Of a stretch of DNA of 64,000 nucleotides, positions 43,491-54,337 are shown piece after piece. The position numbers were made by a program, and so were the translations under genes. The notes below the pieces were generated by a model. That model searched no databases and was not told where the DNA came from. It saw only the letters and a program-made list of their open reading frames with translations. The stretch is from Diplonema papillatum (taxonomy: Eukaryota; Euglenozoa; Diplonemea; Diplonemida; Diplonemidae), in the NCBI GenBank assembly GCA_030068145.1, contig JAPJBO010000010.1, positions 661,164 to 725,163 of the forward strand. Reading direction: 5' to 3'. Numbering within the stretch: the first letter of the stretch is position 1; each line of letters starts with the position of its first letter.

Positions 43491-44268
43491 CTGATGGCAA
43501 GTTCGGTTGGGATGATAGCAAGTTCGGGGAGGTGGCCGCGTGGACGTAGGCGGCGCGCACCTGGAACAGACAAACCTGTGTCGTCGGCTGGAGGGTGTTG
43601 ACTGCTTTGCAATGCACCGTGGGCAGGGCCAGGTTTTGGAACCGCGACCATACGTCCTGATGACCGCCGTCAGATAAGGTGACGAGGTGCCTCACTGAAT
43701 CGTCCCACGGAACGCTGCAGACGACGGCAACCTTCGCTTCGGGGTAAACCGCGACGGTGTCGAGGGCCGCACCCCATGCGGATTCCGCATCTTCGATACT
43801 TGCAGCCACGAGTAGGCCGCCCTTTCCGTTCCTCAACTCGTCGGTTGACCCGACCTTCGCCACTTGCCAGTCATGGAAGACCATACTGGCCTTCGGACGG
43901 GTGCGGCGTGTCCTCTCCGACCACGTGCTAGGCACCTGCGGTTGCTTCGTCGATGTAGAGCGGCGCATTCTTTCCGCCCATGAATCTTCGGTGGAGGGGT
44001 CCGGTCGCTTCTCGGATACCGGTCGCTTATCGGACACCGAACGCTTCTCGGATACCGGAGGTCGAGCCTCTTGTGCCCCGGAGCCATGCGTCGAAGGGGG
44101 CGCGGGTTTCTGGGCGCCAAGCCGTGCGGGCGACGATCCGGCCATCCCTGTCTCGACCAAGGACAGGATGACGGCTAAGATTTTCAGCAGTTGCTGCCTC
44201 GTCTTTTTGTCATGGCACTTCCCAGCCAAGGCGGACGCCCTGGCGATCAGTGCGTCGACGTCATCCAT
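42607..44268 (-). CDS. hypothetical ORF with an N-terminal unique part running into a 12-residue repeat
   Basis: A 553-codon open frame from ATG (MDDVDALIARASALAGK). Residues 1-45 are helical; 50-125 are Pro/Ser/Arg-rich with SEKR(S/P) repeats; about 130-255 look globular (VFHDWQVAKVG, GGLLVAASIEDAESAWG, VAVVCSVPWDDSVRHLV). From about residue 258 it enters the 36-bp minisatellite and encodes repeats such as RFGFAQTPDWTK and RVCTNAGLDKKV. The satellite may have invaded the 3' end of the ORF or be a natural repeat domain. I do not recognise the family; a transposon ORF1 is possible. Confidence 0.45.
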   Translation of the reverse strand: MDDVDALIARASALAGKCHDKKTRQQLLKILAVILSLVETGMAGSSPARLGAQKPAPPSTHGSGAQEARPPVSEKRSVSDKRPVSEKRPDPSTEDSWAERMRRSTSTKQPQVPSTWSERTRRTRPKASMVFHDWQVAKVGSTDELRNGKGGLLVAASIEDAESAWGAALDTVAVYPEAKVAVVCSVPWDDSVRHLVTLSDGGHQDVWSRFQNLALPTVHCKAVNTLQPTTQVCLFQVRAAYVHAATSPNLLSSQPNLPSGFNGFGFSQTPNWTKRFGFATWAKGADLHQRQAEQNNSGWTNRTGKKLRVCTTPDWANGSGCTNAGLGKKVRVCTNAELDKKVRVCTNAGPGQKVRICTNARLSKTIRVGQTGPARSFGFAQTLDWTKRFGFAQTPDWAKRFGFAQTPDWTKRFGFAQTPDWTKRLGFAQTPDWAKRFGFAQTPDWAKRFGFAHNAGLDKKVRVCTQRRTGQKGSGLRKRRTGQKGSGLHTTPDWTKRFGFAQTPDWTKRFGFAHNAGLDKNIRYAQTPDWTKRFGFAQTPAWAKRFGFAQTPD

Positions 44269-44799
44269 ACTCGAATGAGAGCGGGGATGGACCCCCCTTC
44301 ACGCTTCTCTTAGCTGATACTTATACTCGTTCTCTTTTTCTGATCTGATATCCCACCACTTCTTTTTTTTCACCCGAGGTGTTTCCGCAGAACCCGGAGC
44401 CGCTTTCCTTCAAGGGTAGCCACGGCAAGCCACCAATAAAGTACAGCCTACCTTGATGATGGCAAGTTGGGGGCCCTTATCCAGGGGGGAGGGCCCCTCC
44501 GGACCACCCCTGGTGAACCTTTGATGCTGAGTGCAGACCCGGAAAAAACCGAGGAACCGAACCTCCCACCCGTAGGTAAGGAACGTCGTCAACTGACGAC
44601 TGTGCCACGCCGTTGTCCGCCGCGAGAAATTTTTTCGACGAATTTTGAATTCTCAAAAATACCACAAAAAAAAAACGGTAGAGAAATGTCCGGGGTGGGG
44701 GTACCCCCACGGCCTGCCCCAGAAAAGTGGGATAGCTCGCTAGAGAGCTAAATTGAGAATTTCAATTTACCAACCTCTAGACTCGGATAAAATGTATAA
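44269..44799. other. no gene recognised
   Basis: Contains the short palindrome GGGGTACCCC within GGTGGGGGTACCCCCACGG at 44692. The 5' flank of the ORF above. Confidence 0.3.
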
Positions 44800-44941
44800 T
44801 TCAGTGACAATATTGAGCGATATTTCACTCGGGAGCGGTTTCGGCCCTCGTTCCAGTATTTCCCTCGCCTTCGGCTCGGGAAATACCTCCACTCGGGCCG
44901 AAACCGCTCCCTCGTGAAATATTGCTACTATTGTCACTGAA
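44800..44941. mobile_element. 142-bp MITE with TAA target duplication
   Basis: Almost the whole length folds back: TTCAGTGACAATA...CGGTTTCGGCC faces GGCCGAAACCG...TATTGTCACTGAA. TAA flanks both sides (44797-44799, 44942-44944), as for PIF/Harbinger-type MITEs. Confidence 0.85.
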
Positions 44942-46239
44942 TAAATAGCTATTTTGCATGGGTCACAAAATTTCTTCACTCCATTATGTCACGCAAACGC
45001 TCATTATGTCACGCAAACGCTCATTATGTCACGGCTCCAAAAATATGGGACAGCACAAAAAAATGAGGATGTGTGGTGCACATAAATGACACAAAAGTGA
45101 ATAAAAATGGTCGCCAACCAAGTAAATGACTGATGCACAACCGAAAGTGAGTCGGAACACACGAGGAATGCTGTGCTGATGACGAAAGAGAAGGAGAAAG
45201 AGCGGTGCGAGGTGGTCCTCTGAGAGCTACTTGTTAGAACGCTTTGGTGCTGCCTTTGCTGCCATCTTTGGCGCTGCCATCAGTGCAGAAGGAACGCCAA
45301 TGGTGATATTTGCACGTTCACAAATGTACGAGAACGAATTGTTGTAGGAATTCACAGCAGACGGGGGTTTCCTGAAAAGAACTGCACCAAACGGGGCAAG
45401 GAATTCTCTGCATAAGGCAAAGCCTGAGGGACCTCAGGCACAGAGGTTCATCTCTCGACTCTGAGGCATTCCTGCCAGCTCTGTTTCTGCGCTTTGCTGG
45501 CGTCTAGGACTCCGGATGAGCTCGAAGTCGACTCGAACTGCTCAAAAATTCGGGGCGCTCCCTTATCGGCATAGTGGTATGGTCCTTTGACAGAGTGAGC
45601 CGGTGCCTCTCATCTCACCTTTAAAACACGGCTGAGTCACGCATGCTCTTGTCAGACGCTCCCTTATCGGCATAGTGGTCTGTCCCCTTAGATGCTCGTG
45701 GTGTCAGGTTTTTTGTAACGGACGATTCGGGGCAAAAAGGTTTTCTCACGGCTTTTTTTGCATGAGGCCGTGTGTACGAGATGGCTGGGGAGTGACTCAA
45801 TTTTGTGACCGATGCAAAAAAATTATGTTTTCCGCTGAATAGAGGAAAAAGGCACTCTCGTTTTTTTTTATTTTTTGGCTACGCGTGCCTCCCGGCACTC
45901 GTGGCCAAAAAATAAAAAACTCGAGTGCCTTTTTCCTCTATTAATCACAGTGAATAAATAGCTATTGTTTGTGCGATTTAACCTACATGTGTTCTGGTTA
46001 AACCGCTGCCAACGTTATTTTTTGCTGCAACAAATACTGTCTCCAGGGAAGCAGGAATTGGTTGTCGCAAAAAGTAGGCATATTGGGCGGTCCCTGAAAC
46101 CGGGAAGAATTGGCTTATTTTCAGGCTGCAGCCCGGAACCGTGTTTAGGGCACGTACGGACGTGTGCGCGTTGTTTTCTTCCATGCCGAAGCAGCCGCAT
46201 CACGTTCTTCCTCCTAACCGGCGTGGGGAGGCTTCACCC
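44942..46239. other. no gene recognised; small repeats
   Basis: Three copies of CATTATGTCACGCAAACGCT-like units at 44982-45035. The sequence TGAATAAATAGCTATT occurs at both 44938 and 45951. 45583-45665 resembles 17697-17780. Confidence 0.4.
45838..45942. mobile_element. 105-bp hairpin, MITE-like
   Basis: AATAGAGGAAAAAGGCACTC faces its exact complement; the loop contains TTTTTTGGC...GGCCAAAAAA. The T-tract plus GGCTACGCG resembles the termini of the 8.9-12.2 kb element. Confidence 0.7.
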
Positions 46240-48690
46240 AGCCTGTCATATGTGAGCGTCTTTTTATTACCTGACAATTTAGGCTTTTTTCGAATATGAC
46301 CAGCTGGTCCAGACTGGGGGCAGAACGGGGCCAAGGCACCCCAGAAACTGTTTTGTGGGTTCGTATCCACGACAGTAGGGCCCTGGGGTCTCCTCGGAGA
46401 CACCCCGGCAGCCCATTTCTGACGTTTTGAGCTTCCTTCCACGATGGGTCACGACGGAGCCGACAACAGGCAGCGCCAACTCTTTTGCCACGGTCTGCCA
46501 GATCAGCTTCAGAATGGGTTAGGTTGGGCAAGCGGCCCTGGAACGCCCAACGGGCCAATAAGCATGGAATGGATGCTAAAACGTAAACGGCAGGTCTCAA
46601 GGACCCGCAACGCTGTCGAGGAAGCCCCAAGCCTCCCACAACTGCAGTTAGAGAACTAAGAAGCGACAATACGCAAGAAACCCTCACGCAATCGCGAAAT
46701 AACCATCCAGGCCCCTCCCCGACCACTCCCCACCCTCACACAATCCAGAAAGTGAGAGTGCTGGCCACCTTGTTGGACGAGCTCGGCTGAAAAAGGGTGT
46801 GCTTGCAGCCCTCAGCATCTCAGATGCGTCACCCCCACTCAACACATCTAGAACTTTCCGCAGTTCATTCGTCACCAGCTTGACGGAACCGTTCTGTGTG
46901 CCTCGCGAGCCAAACGGCTTTTGCTCCCGGAGCTCGCCCAACAAAGCCTCTCACACCTGCAGTTTCGGGAACCAAACAGCTGGGAGAAAGACTAACAAGC
47001 GACAATAGGCAAGAAACCTCACGCAATCACGCAATAGCCATCCAAACCCTCCCTGACCACTCCCCACCCTCACACTATCCAGAAAATGAGAGTGCTGGCC
47101 ACCTGGGGCCTCCTCGGCAGCGTTGCGGGTCTTTCAGAAACTTGCCGTTTGCATTTTAGCATCCATCCGTGCAAATTGCCCCTTAAGACGTAGAGGGCTC
47201 CATTTTCAGCCTCATTCTGGCTGCCTCTGGCAGTTTCTGCACACCTTCAGCAGTGGAAGCATACGTCTGCAGGACCTTGACACATGCAGGCAAGGCCAGG
47301 TTGACTCGAAACCCCGCTACCACATCATTCTAGCTGCACTCACAGGTGTCTGGGGCAAGCAACTACCTCTAGAACATGGTTGTGGGGGGGTTCTGGCTAG
47401 TTGATCCAGTGGCGGGGACTGGTTGGTGATATTTCCAAAAGAAAAGCCTAAATTATCAGGTACCTACCCCCCCCCCCCCCCCCCCGTGTTAGTGTCGCCT
47501 CCGTTTCTCCCTTGTCAGTGTCGCCTTTTGTCCTGGAGACGCGAGGCGACACTAACACGGGAATACGGTTTTCAATAGGGTTTCCCGTATTTCTCCGAAT
47601 GTCTCCTCCGCACCTAAGCAACGGAGCTAGGGCACCTGAAAGAATTGACACCGATTGACTGAAGCTTGTGGCAGAAAGCAAACATCCCGCTTCTCATGAC
47701 TGCGAGAGTCATTAACCTAGATTCGACTGATCCGATACTGAACCAGCAGGAAACAAGACGGGGCAAGAAACCCGTCTTGCACCATCTATAAACATGCATG
47801 ACCAAAGCACAAGCCTGCAGAGGTGGAGGCTGATCTAAGAACGCAGAGTGCGGTTGCTGGTACCCCACACGTCCATGAAGAAGTTGAAAGCTTCCTCGCG
47901 TGATCGACAGGTGTTGATTTCACCTCGCCAATGTAAATCTGTGCTCGACAACGCCCCCATGCAAACTTAGAAAAATGGTGGTCGTCTTTCGCCGACTGAA
48001 TGGGATTTCAACACGATATTGGTAGCCGGTCGAGTAGTGCTGTTGTGTCAAACGATCATCGCGTTCCGAAGCCAGACAGTCCCTCCACTGGTCCTCGAAG
48101 AATGGGGAGGGAGGTACAACCGCATACTTGCCACGGACGAGTCGACAGAGTTTCCCCGGACACAGTTTGCCAGAAGAACAACTCGAGCCCCCGGTGCGGT
48201 GCAGAACAAGCGCAAGTACTCGAAGAAGCATGACAGGAGAACTGACACAGGGTCTAAATTTTGAGCCAACAGAGGAAGGACCAAAACAACACCAAAACCG
48301 TCGAGACCACATCCGCGTGCGGCCTTGTTTGTAGCGGGAGACAGTGTCAACGAACGCGCTTTTACATGCCAAGAAAGCGCGAGATGTCATGAGAGTGTGC
48401 TGTATGCAGACGTCTGCCCTCTACTTCCACGACTACCATCCGGCTACGGCATTCTGGTTCAGGATGGCTGGTTTGCGGGTTTGCAGTTTTACTGGTGAGC
48501 ATCGGAAGAATGCACGAGGGAACGTAACTGTCTACCACGGTGCCAGTCACACCAATTTCCCTTCACCCCTGGTCACACCCCGTGTAAGTGTCGCCTTCCC
48601 GTGTCAGTGTCGCCTTTTTGGAAAAGGTGCCTTTAGGTAGGCGACACTAACACGGGGGGGGGTAGGTAATAAAAAGACTCGCACATGTAG
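46240..48690. mobile_element. TIR element interrupted by a younger one
   Basis: Left end (minus strand) and right end share GTCAGGTAATAAAAAGAC. Longer inverted similarity joins 46440-46645 to 47105-47260 (GCAGCGTTGCGGGTC, TTTTAGCATCCAT), and 46650-46780 is repeated directly at 46985-47104. Without the insertion it is about 1.25 kb. No transposase seen. Confidence 0.7.
47463..48666. mobile_element. 1,204-bp TA-flanked TIR element
   Basis: Ends CCTACCCCCCC...CGTGTTAGTGTCGCC and the inverted GGCGACACTAACACGG...GGGGTAGG. TA duplication at 47461-47462 and 48667-48668; removing the element restores CAGGTAATAAAAAGAC of the outer element. GTGTCAGTGTCGCC motifs repeat inside both ends. The interior has only broken ORFs. 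Confidence 0.85.
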
Positions 48691-50337
48691 CTCAGGTTCC
48701 TTATGACTGCCCCTCGGCGTCGACGTGACGGGAGCAGCTCACGCTCGCTGATTGCTGATGTTCAAGCTGAGCTCGCCCATTTCCCAAATGAAAGACATAC
48801 CGAGTTCGTGAAGTCGTTGAGAACCTTGTCGATGTCCGACGACATACTGCGGAAGTTTTGGAAGGAGCCACCGTCGCGATTTGCAAAGCTTGTACCTGCT
48901 CGGATAGCCGGAGCTTCACGACCGCTGCTGAACTTCTGTTCCAAACGTACCAGCGCATCACGCGTATAGCTGGATTAATGGGTTCGTGTTTGTTCTTGGA
49001 TGCTGGGGTCTTCTGGTTCCGAGTTCAAGTCCAGTTGTTCCTTTGGGTACGACTATTTTGCCAAACCCGGAAGACTTGCGAATACTGAAGCAGAAACTAT
49101 CAGCCAAGTGTCTTGACGTACTATGCCCGGCCCAGTCGTTCGGGCATGTTCTCTTGCGAAACCTGCTGCGTTTCCGACTCTTCCATTTTCTTTACGCCCA
49201 TAGTACAGCTGCTCAATGGGGGCGGGTTTGTGAAGTAGGGCCCATGCTTCACAGCGGCTGAACTCCGCCCAGCGCGCATCGGTCGTCAACTAACGCGAAG
49301 GAACATACTTTTGGTAGTCAAGTTCAAGCATCACCAAGAACTCGCAGATCTCGGGCATACGCTTCTCAAGCATCGCGTTGAGCTGCGTCTTTAATTCCTG
49401 ACTAAATGCCGCCGAAAGCATCCTCTTACTGCTTTGATTCCTGCATTGTTTACTTAGAGTGAAAGTTATTAGCCTAATACACGGATTGGAACCCGTCTAA
49501 TGTGCACGTTTCTGTTCTCTCAGCCCGGGTTCCACTTCGTTTGCTGTGTTGGCGGTACCACTTTGTTTGGAAAGTTGGGGATTCCACTTCGTCCGCTGAG
49601 TTGGGGGTAAAACTTCGGTGCACATAGATTCAGCAGAAGGATGATTTCCACGCCTCGACGCGCCAACAGCGCTACAGGTCTCAGCAGGAGGAGCTTGCCA
49701 AGACCCTCGCTCAAGTGTGTCATCCTATCAGAGACAGACTTGCGACTATTCACGCCGCTTTCAAGTCAGGAGCCTCTCCAGTGAACGCGCTGTGCAGATG
49801 CTTCGCGACTTGAAGGGGCCTGAACCGATCACCGCACGCGGTGCAGCGGAAGCGGTGCCTCAAGTGAACTGAGTGACAACCTCCTTGAGTTGTACGATGT
49901 CGAGGAGGTGAGCGGAGCCGATGCCTATCAGAACGTGATATCTGCAAAGTGTATTCCGGGGCAAAGACGATTAAATCTCCTTGCGCAACATCAGAACTCG
50001 CGCTGCCTCGGTTCCTTGTCAACAAATGTGAGTGCCCGGTTGTCGTTGCTGATTTGCTAAAGCACTCAAGCATTGTGTTTTCGAAGAGTTCCGTCAGGAT
50101 TGCCACGTTCATGCGCGCTTGGTGCCTATCTTCCTCGTTAGTTCATAGGCAGCGTACCGACGGCATCTTCTTGACGCCGCTTGGTTCTTGTTCGTGGGGA
50201 CTTCAAGGCGAACGTCAACCTTGACGTGAGCACAAAAAGGCGGAAAGGTGCTAGCGACGTTGGCTGGTTCATAGACAACAGTCCTATTGCGCTGGTTCTG
50301 CTGTCTTCTAAAGGGTGTCCAGAAAACCCCGACGGTG
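48691..50337. other. no gene recognised
   Basis: A short plus ORF at 48703-48969 (SLIADVQAELAHFPNERH) has protein-like composition but is unrecognised. A minus frame near 49800-49850 has RCTACGDRF, a possible zinc-finger trace. At 50317 AAGGGTGTCCAGAAAA resembles the tip of the 56.1-58.7 kb element. Confidence 0.3.
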
Positions 50338-50753
50338 TCACGGGGGTGTCACGGGGTCACGGGGGAGAATCCCCCGTTTTCCCCCTCGTGAACCCCCATG
50401 AGATACAAAAAAGTCGGGTGGTGCAGCCTCGTCCAGTACCGCGAGCAATCTTCTAAGCTGCAGAGCTCGCGCCGGGCTCAAGCTCTCCCAGAACGATGGG
50501 ACATCGTCTTGGAAGGCGAGGAAAATCTCCTCAGTTCTGTTCTTCGGCAGCCCCGGCATTATATCAGCCGGGATCGGCTGTTTCCCCCCCTCCTCCGGTA
50601 GCTCCTTGCGAGGCTTCTTAGCCTCCCTTTCCCTCGTCTCAGCGGCCTCGACCTCCGACTCCCGCAAGGCAACCCTCTGCTCCAACTCAATCAAGCGCTT
50701 CTCCAGCAGCGCCACGTCTTCGGCGGAGGGCACGTTCTGCTGCTTCAGTGGCA
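50338..50753 (-). CDS. hypothetical coiled-coil protein, 138 residues
   Basis: ATG start (MPLKQQNVPSAEDVALLEKR). Residues 12-60 have a strong heptad pattern rich in Glu, Arg and Leu. A Lys/Pro hinge follows, then an acidic, aromatic segment (EEIFLAFQDDVPSFWESL) and LQLRRLLAVLDEA. The stop lies in GGTGTCACGG direct repeats. The composition recalls short N-terminal (ORF1-type) proteins of transposons, but no family is recognised. Confidence 0.4.
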
Positions 50754-51839
50754 TTCTAGCTAACTTTCCAAAGGCCGCGGAGGTCAGCGGACCGGAGCTA
50801 CCGGAGGTTGTGTGTGCGTTGTGTGGTAACCTGACACGTGTGTGTGTGCGATGATGTGGGTTTGCGTGGCAGCCTGATACGTGTGCGCTGGCTGTTACAC
50901 GAGCTTGATGCTCCGCATGGATGCTTGGTGCCGTGTGCCGTGGGCACCGCCCGCTGCACACGGGGATTCGTTTGCGACAATAAAGGAGGGAAAAAGACTG
51001 CGTGTTTATGATACATATGAGACAGGGGGTTATGCACTGCAGCGGTTGGGTGAGGTATCTCACCCAAAAAAAATGGAAATCGGGTGGGAGGTTGGGTTGA
51101 TTTACACTACCTCGGATTGGGTTGGGCAGCGTTGTATTCTGGGTTGGCAGGGGGTTTGGGTGTCTGGAGTGGGAATACTTTCTCCTCCTATTCTGGCCAA
51201 GAAGGTGAGACCTTGCATCAGAGCTATCAATAGTAGGCTAGGTGTCTTCTGAAGGAGAACGCTGGCTGCAGAAGGCCTGCCATCAGCCAGGACATCAGAT
51301 TCTGAGGCGTACCGTCCCCCGGGGGGCGGACCCCCCCTGTATTAAGACTCTCCAGAGAAAACGGGCTCGGTGTCTATTCTGAACGAGAAAACGGACTGCA
51401 TAAGGTCCTGGTATCCCACTCAAAAAAAAAAAAAAGGCAAAATCGGTGAAGTGGTGAAGTGGTGGTTAGCGCCATGTATGCTGCGACTGATGTCCAGCAG
51501 GACTTGGGGGTTCATTTTATGGTTCTAATAGTTTTGTCTTTCAGCCTATGAGACACCTACGCTACAATAAAATGGCATTCATCTTCATCAGATAATCTTG
51601 GACATTTACGTGGTTTAGGGTTTCGTGTGTGGAGCGCCTTCCCTGATGTGGTGCAGTACTTGCATTTGAGACCACGGGTATACTCGTTTGGATAAACATA
51701 CATATTCCGGTTCCTTTAGTGCACGACTGAACGATTCGAATGCATACTTCTGGAGAGATTCAACAATTTCATCGCAAAGCGCCTGGACTATCTCTTCGCC
51801 GAATGCTTCAAGATCGGATCTGTGGAAAGATGTTGATAC
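50754..51839. other. no gene recognised
   Basis: Contains CACACG-rich repeats at 50810-50885 and A-tracts at 51065 and 51421. Confidence 0.3.
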
Positions 51840-52410
51840 GATTTCGGTAGATCCATTCGTTTTTCGTCGACACCCGCGAAGACCGCCACCGCGGTTCGCA
51901 CCAACAATATACAAAGACGCGGCAACCCCTGCTGATTGGTACGTCCCTACAGCCAACCCACTGTCACCCTCCGAATCATCATACTCTCCGGCACGGCGCA
52001 CTGCGTACAGTTCGCCAAAGTCACACATGCACAATTTTCCAACAACACCGACGGACCTCTATATACCGGTGTTCGTACTGGTGACAATCTGTGCATGATC
52101 GGTTTGTAGTTCGAACTTCGCGGACTTGGTAAAAAGAAAGAGTCTGCCGGAAAGGAGGGTAGCGGTGGGTTGGCCGTAGGGACGTACCAGTCGGCGGGGG
52201 TTGCGGTGTCTCTGCTTGTTGGTGGTGCGAACCGTGGCGATGGTCTTCGCGAGTTCTTCATCCCCCGACCATACCGACAATCGAAGCAACTCACACCTCA
52301 AACACCGTCAACAAATCGTTCGACACCGACCTCGTACAGCGACGTCGCAGCCCGTTCAGACAGGTACGTCCCCACGATCAACCCAACACCGCCGTCTATT
52401 TCGAGCAAAG
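51840..52410. repeat. inverted repeat plus third copy, encoding a recurring peptide motif
   Basis: 51890-51985 and 52145-52240 are inverted copies, and a third, direct copy is at 52340-52400. Translated in their matching frames they give ATPADWYVPTANP, ATPADWYVPTANP and AARSDRYVPTINP. Conservation of the peptide across diverged DNA suggests that they were once coding repeats. Confidence 0.65.
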
Positions 52411-52900
52411 CATCCGGTTCCCCGACGGCTCACCAGTGTTCACCACACCAGACGCTAAACCAACCGCGCCGCTCTACGGCTACAACTACTCGCACTTACA
52501 TCGCAGGCCAGACCAAAGTGCAACCCCACACACCCACCGTACCATCCTACGTCTTCCCACTCGAACTTTATCACACACCACTCGTAAAGGGGGGAAAATG
52601 TTTCTTGGGTTTTTTTTTTTTTTTTTTTGGGGGGGGGGGGGTCGAATAATACCATTTATTTGACACACGCCTGGCTGCCAAATTCTTTCTTATTATTGGG
52701 AAAAATAAATTCCCTCTGGTGGAAATGGCTTGCGGAGCGTGACGATAAATTTCGTATATTTTTGGCAGGATTCCGTTGTGTTTACACAGGCCGGAAAAAT
52801 AACTATACACGAGTTTATTTTTGGAATTTATTTTGTGTGGCAGCATTTACTTTGTGCCGCCAGCCATTTTCAGGTGAAAAAATAAAGGTGTAATTACCAT
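52411..52900. other. no gene; long T and G homopolymers
   Basis: A run of about 21 Ts followed by 13 Gs at 52609-52642; otherwise nothing recognised. Confidence 0.4.
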
Positions 52901-53067
52901 ATATCCCTAGGGTTGAAAAGGTTTTCCCTTATATCCCTAATTAGGGATATAAGAGAATGGCATTAGGGATAAAAGAGAAACTCTCTAGGGATATAAGAGA
53001 AAAGAAGTCCTGAGTAAAACTGAGTACAATTGGGCTGAATTTGGGTCGGAAATTTGGGTCAAAAGCT

Positions 53068-53274
53068 CTACACCACAGGGATACTCTGCTGTTCTGCGTC
53101 CACTGTCATTGCGGTGAACAAGATGCCCCATATGTTAGGTAGGTGTGGTCCATCAACAGACACGAGAGGGACTTTTTTGCAGCATGCACCAGAGCTGGGA
53201 ATGACACGAGCAAACTCGAATACGCCATCAGTTTCCTTCACACCAACAACACTGCCTTCGTCATGCTCTAGCAC
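53068..53274 (-). pseudogene. Mutator-like transposase fragment (first catalytic Asp region)
   Basis: The frame reads KVPLVSVDGPHLPNIWG, then AMTVDAEQQSIPV. LVSVDG-x-H...G...A...Da...P(i/v) is the hallmark around the first aspartate of MULE transposases. It stops immediately afterwards, so the remaining catalytic residues are missing. A Cys-rich stretch upstream on the same strand (53664-53906; CTGYTSCNQPPDAL, GTCGSDRC) may be part of the same protein. Confidence 0.6.
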
Positions 53275-53599
53275 ATGGGCTGTATGATGAGCGGAGCTTC
53301 GAGAGAGCCGTTCCTGCGTCAGGACCTAACTCGTCGAAGACCCTGCCAAGCAATCTTCTTTGTGACTCTCATTGCACTGGGTGCGAAGAAGGGGGACCAG
53401 AGCCTTCGTTGTGGTCTGTGGGTTTGCCGCCACATGGGATCGAATCTGGCGAGACACAACCTCAGTTTGCATCCTGCCGCACTCCGTCTCACGCGTGTCT
53501 TCAGGAACACGCATCTGGCGTGTCATCCGCCGTGTCAAACGTGTGGGTGTCGTGCCTGGAACAGGCTTTGGGGCTGGGGCTGGAGCATTTGCCTGCGGA

Positions 53600-53665
53600 G
53601 AGACGTGCGAAGAGATAACAGCGCCGTCGGCGATGCAGATTATCGCCACAGATTCTTTGCATTCT
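53600..53665 (+). pseudogene. 66-bp LINE 3' tail
   Basis: CGTGCGAAGAGATAA and the following 45 bp to GCATTCTAAC match the 3' end of the LINE at 61425-61495 with very few differences. It is a strongly 5'-truncated insertion or a shared 3' tail. Confidence 0.75.
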
Positions 53666-54337
53666 AACCCAACAAATTCGGCGGACTTGCTTCTTTCGGC
53701 AGGCAGTGGATGCAAATATGTTGCACAGTGTCGCCAGTAGCACTCCTGGTACTTCCTGTAGTGCAGAAACGACGTTGGACACACCTGTCACTGCCGCATG
53801 TGCCAACAAGGTTCAGGGCATTGTCAGAATCAACTAGGGCATCAGGTGGCTGATTGCAACTAGTATAGCCAGTGCAGACATGTTTTCTTCGTTTGTATTC
53901 TTCCAATAATGTGCTTATGCGAGTGCATGTTAATCCATGTGGTTCATGTACTTAAAAGAACTCAATGCTTATGCGTGGTTCCGTGGGTAGGTCTGATCCT
54001 CCTTGAAACCCATTGCCGCCATGCCATTCCTTCATAGCTGAAACTCCGGCTACTTGACGATGCCAGGGGTGCGGTATGGCTTCTTCCCATTCGCAGCCGC
54101 CTTCTGCAGTTTCAAAAAAATGGGCAAAAAAAAAAATGGGCAAAAAAAAAAACACGAAGAACACGTGGGCAGAACACTGAGACAAAACATTCTCTTATAT
54201 CCCTAATGTTTTCTCTTGTATCCCGAATGTGTTCTCTTATATCCCTAATGTTTTCTCTTATATCCCTAATAGGTTCTCGTACATCCCTAGTTGTTTTCTC
54301 TTATATCCCTAGCTATTTTCCCTTATATCCCTAGTTA

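Noticed and set aside
42471-43549. Several long overlapping ORFs on both strands
   Set aside because: They are by-products of a 36-bp repeat, a multiple of three without stops in most frames. Only the frame continuous with the unique ORF to 44268 is kept.
44938-45966. TGAATAAATAGCTATT as a long target-site duplication of a 1-kb element
   Set aside because: The left copy overlaps the end of a TAA-flanked MITE and the interior has no inverted ends, so a local duplication is simpler.
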